Source: Oscillospiraceae bacterium
GTDB lineage: Bacteria > Bacillota > Clostridia > Oscillospirales > Ruminococcaceae
Length of the DNA: 7,179 nt
Assembly (NCBI GenBank): GCA_017828835.1
Contig: JAGAEK010000008.1
Location: forward strand, 1 to 7,179
Direction: 5' to 3'
A model generated the notes under the pieces. That model was not told the origin of the DNA. It did no database searches and was given only the letters and a program-made list of their open reading frames with translations. The position numbers and the translations under genes were made by a program. Shown one piece after another: positions 5,541 to 7,179 of the stretch; the first letter of the stretch is position 1, and each line of letters starts with the position of its first letter.

Positions 5541-7179
5541 ATGTATTCAAAAGAAAATCCGTGGATCGCCGAGCGCGAGGCTACGGTCTGCACCTGGAAA
5601 TTCGATTATAACCGCGGTCATGTAAGTAATATAAATGTTTCTCTTGTAAACGACTTTATGTGTCTTTCGGAGCGTCAGCTGAAAAACTACGCGCAAATGC
5701 TGAAAGAATGCGGAATGACGGGCGTTCAAGTGATGGATATCTGCGCCGCATGGCGTGCATCCGGCAGTTGGGAAAACGTCCACGACAAATTCAAAGCGTT
5801 TGCTAATGCCTGCCACGAGATCGGGCTGAATTTCACCGTCTGGTGTTGGGCGGCTGAATTTTCCGGTTACGGTTGGAGTGATCCGGATGTGGTCTACTGT
5901 AATTCCGACCCTTCAAAGCCTGCTTATGAGGACGAACGTGTCCGCGCGTTTTTTAATAAATATTACGATATTTACGCCGATCTCGCACCTTACGCCGACC
6001 GCGTTATAACTCACTTTTTCGATCCTGGAAATCTTACGGATATTCCGAGTATCATATATTTCATAAAACTGCTTGAATCGAAATTCAAATCGAAAAATCC
6101 AAATATAAAGATCGCCGTAGACACTTGGGGCTGTCCCGCAGGGTATCCAGAGGCGCTCGTCGACGCGGGAATGAACGACGTCATGCTCATGGAACTTCCG
6201 TTTTTACCCGTATGGCGTCAGCCCGGCAAGCGCGCCGCATTCCGCGAGGGTGTGAAAAAACTCGGCTGTGACCTCGGCTCATGGGGCTGGTACACCACCG
6301 ATATGGAAATAGACCAACTGGCTATTATGACGGTCAACAACCGCTCTTTAAAGGACGTTTTCAACCAGACTCGTGCGCAGGCAGATCACGTTTTGACTCC
6401 GCGCTACTGGAGCGATACGGATTCTTACCACATTCTGAACTTTTTCTCGCTTTACTCGGCAGGACACCTGCTTATCGATCCGGACGACGACCCTGATAAA
6501 TTACTGCGCGACTCAGCGCGCGCCGTAACCGGAAGCAACAAGGAAAACGAAAACCGTCTCGTCTCCGTTCTCGAATTAATACGCGACGCGAGAAGCGGCG
6601 ACAGTTGGGACAGTTACTGGTGGACGGAACCCGGATACATACTGAAAAACTATAACGGCAGCATTCTGAGCCGTGTTGACAGCGCAATATCCGCGCTCGA
6701 AAAGCTGATAACCGAGCCCGAGCCGACGGACGGTATCGCTTTCCCGCTTACCAGAAACCAGCTTTACAGACTCATCCTGCCGCATTTATATCAAATAAAG
6801 CAGTACGCCGAATTTTCTCATGATTTTGAAACAATAAAGAAAATGAAGCAAAATGGTGCAAGCGCTGAGGATCTGCAGAAAAAGATCGATGCACTTGACT
6901 GTGAGATACCGGAATACAACTGCGTAACCGGGCTCTGGGGGCAGGCCGAGGCGCGTGCCGCGTTTGAGCAAACGGCAGAATTCTGTGCTGAAAACGGATT
7001 GATCGCACCGCAAAGGAGCTCAGCGGTCAGATTTGAGCAAAAACGCCGTCTGATCGACTGTTTAAGAGTTAAACAGCGTGGCCAAATCGAACCAATTTTC
7101 GTCACTCCGTTGTTTTATGAGGGCGGTATTATAGGAGTGGAATACATCGCTTCTCTTCTGGAAGAGCTCGCAGCCGAAA
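5541..7179 (+). CDS. Large uncharacterised protein, probable TIM-barrel glycosidase-like fold, 3' truncated by window end
   Basis: The frame runs without a stop from ATG 5541 to the window edge, giving at least 546 residues. AAGGAGG at 5527-5533, seven bases before the ATG, fixes the start. I cannot name the family with confidence. There is no signal peptide or membrane segment, so it should be cytosolic. Residues 60-253 alternate strand-like and helix-like stretches, as in a (beta/alpha) barrel. The strands end in acidic or aromatic residues: GVQVMDI (61-67), NFTVWCWAAEF (97-107), RVITHFFDPG (154-163), KIAVDTWG (190-197), DVMLMELPFLP (213-223) and GSWGWY (246-251). Asp66, Glu106, Asp161, Asp194 and Glu218 are candidate catalytic or binding acids, and the many Trp and Tyr suit a carbohydrate pocket. 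Residues from about 300 are mainly helical and Trp-rich around 355-361, like the helical domains that follow the barrel in several glycoside hydrolase families. This is fold-level inference. No promoter is evident between the tRNA terminator and this gene. Confidence 0.75.
   Translation, partial: MYSKENPWIAEREATVCTWKFDYNRGHVSNINVSLVNDFMCLSERQLKNYAQMLKECGMTGVQVMDICAAWRASGSWENVHDKFKAFANACHEIGLNFTVWCWAAEFSGYGWSDPDVVYCNSDPSKPAYEDERVRAFFNKYYDIYADLAPYADRVITHFFDPGNLTDIPSIIYFIKLLESKFKSKNPNIKIAVDTWGCPAGYPEALVDAGMNDVMLMELPFLPVWRQPGKRAAFREGVKKLGCDLGSWGWYTTDMEIDQLAIMTVNNRSLKDVFNQTRAQADHVLTPRYWSDTDSYHILNFFSLYSAGHLLIDPDDDPDKLLRDSARAVTGSNKENENRLVSVLELIRDARSGDSWDSYWWTEPGYILKNYNGSILSRVDSAISALEKLITEPEPTDGIAFPLTRNQLYRLILPHLYQIKQYAEFSHDFETIKKMKQNGASAEDLQKKIDALDCEIPEYNCVTGLWGQAEARAAFEQTAEFCAENGLIAPQRSSAVRFEQKRRLIDCLRVKQRGQIEPIFVTPLFYEGGIIGVEYIASLLEELAAE

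Noticed and set aside
5396..5593. Minus-strand open frame of 65 codons overlapping the tRNA.
   Set aside because: Its C-terminal half (EQGTGIEPASVAWEATVLPMN-like) is the antisense translation of the tRNA-Gly gene, a well-known annotation artefact. It has no ribosome site, and it overlaps the terminator and the start of the next gene.
1..7179. CRISPR arrays, insertion sequences, toxin-antitoxin or defence modules.
   Set aside because: No spaced direct repeats, terminal inverted repeats, transposase motifs or paired small toxin-like genes were seen on either strand.

Overview
The window looks like chromosomal DNA from an anaerobic Firmicute, most likely an uncultured gut-type clostridium. The signs are strong AGGAGG-type ribosome binding sites, near-consensus SigA promoters, short U-tailed terminators, moderate G+C by eye, a clostridial-style split between a metal-binding protein and its P-type ATPase, and a CCA-encoding tRNA gene. 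This placement is inference; no rRNA or other taxonomic marker is present. All genes lie on the + strand.

Layout. Positions 1-82 hold the end of a small protein that resembles a heavy-metal-associated (HMA) domain. It is followed 12 bases later by a Zn/Cd/Pb-type P1B ATPase (95-1915) with no metal-binding domain of its own. A 105-base gap carries a textbook SigA promoter (TTGACA, 17 bases, TATAAT) and a perfect Shine-Dalgarno, which drive a GTP-type phosphoenolpyruvate carboxykinase (2021-3787). That gene ends in a strong intrinsic terminator. A new promoter with an extended -10 then serves a two-gene unit: a 60-residue two-helix membrane protein (3958-4140) and alanine racemase (4156-5340). 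Eight bases after the alr stop lies the promoter of a tRNA-Gly(CCC) gene (5390-5463), which has its own terminator. The last gene (from 5541, open at the window end) encodes at least 546 residues of a cytosolic protein. I can only describe it as a probable (beta/alpha)-barrel, glycosidase-like protein.

How the genes fit together. The first pair is a metal-efflux unit. PEPCK links the C4 and C3 pools (gluconeogenesis, or CO2 fixation into oxaloacetate in anaerobes). Alr makes D-alanine for peptidoglycan. The tRNA and the final gene have no obvious functional link to the rest. This is mostly ordinary core-genome sequence. I found no mobile element, CRISPR array or defence system, and no clear candidate for a new biological system. 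The points most worth checking are the unidentified last gene, a C-C mismatch in the tRNA anticodon stem, and the small membrane protein ahead of alr.
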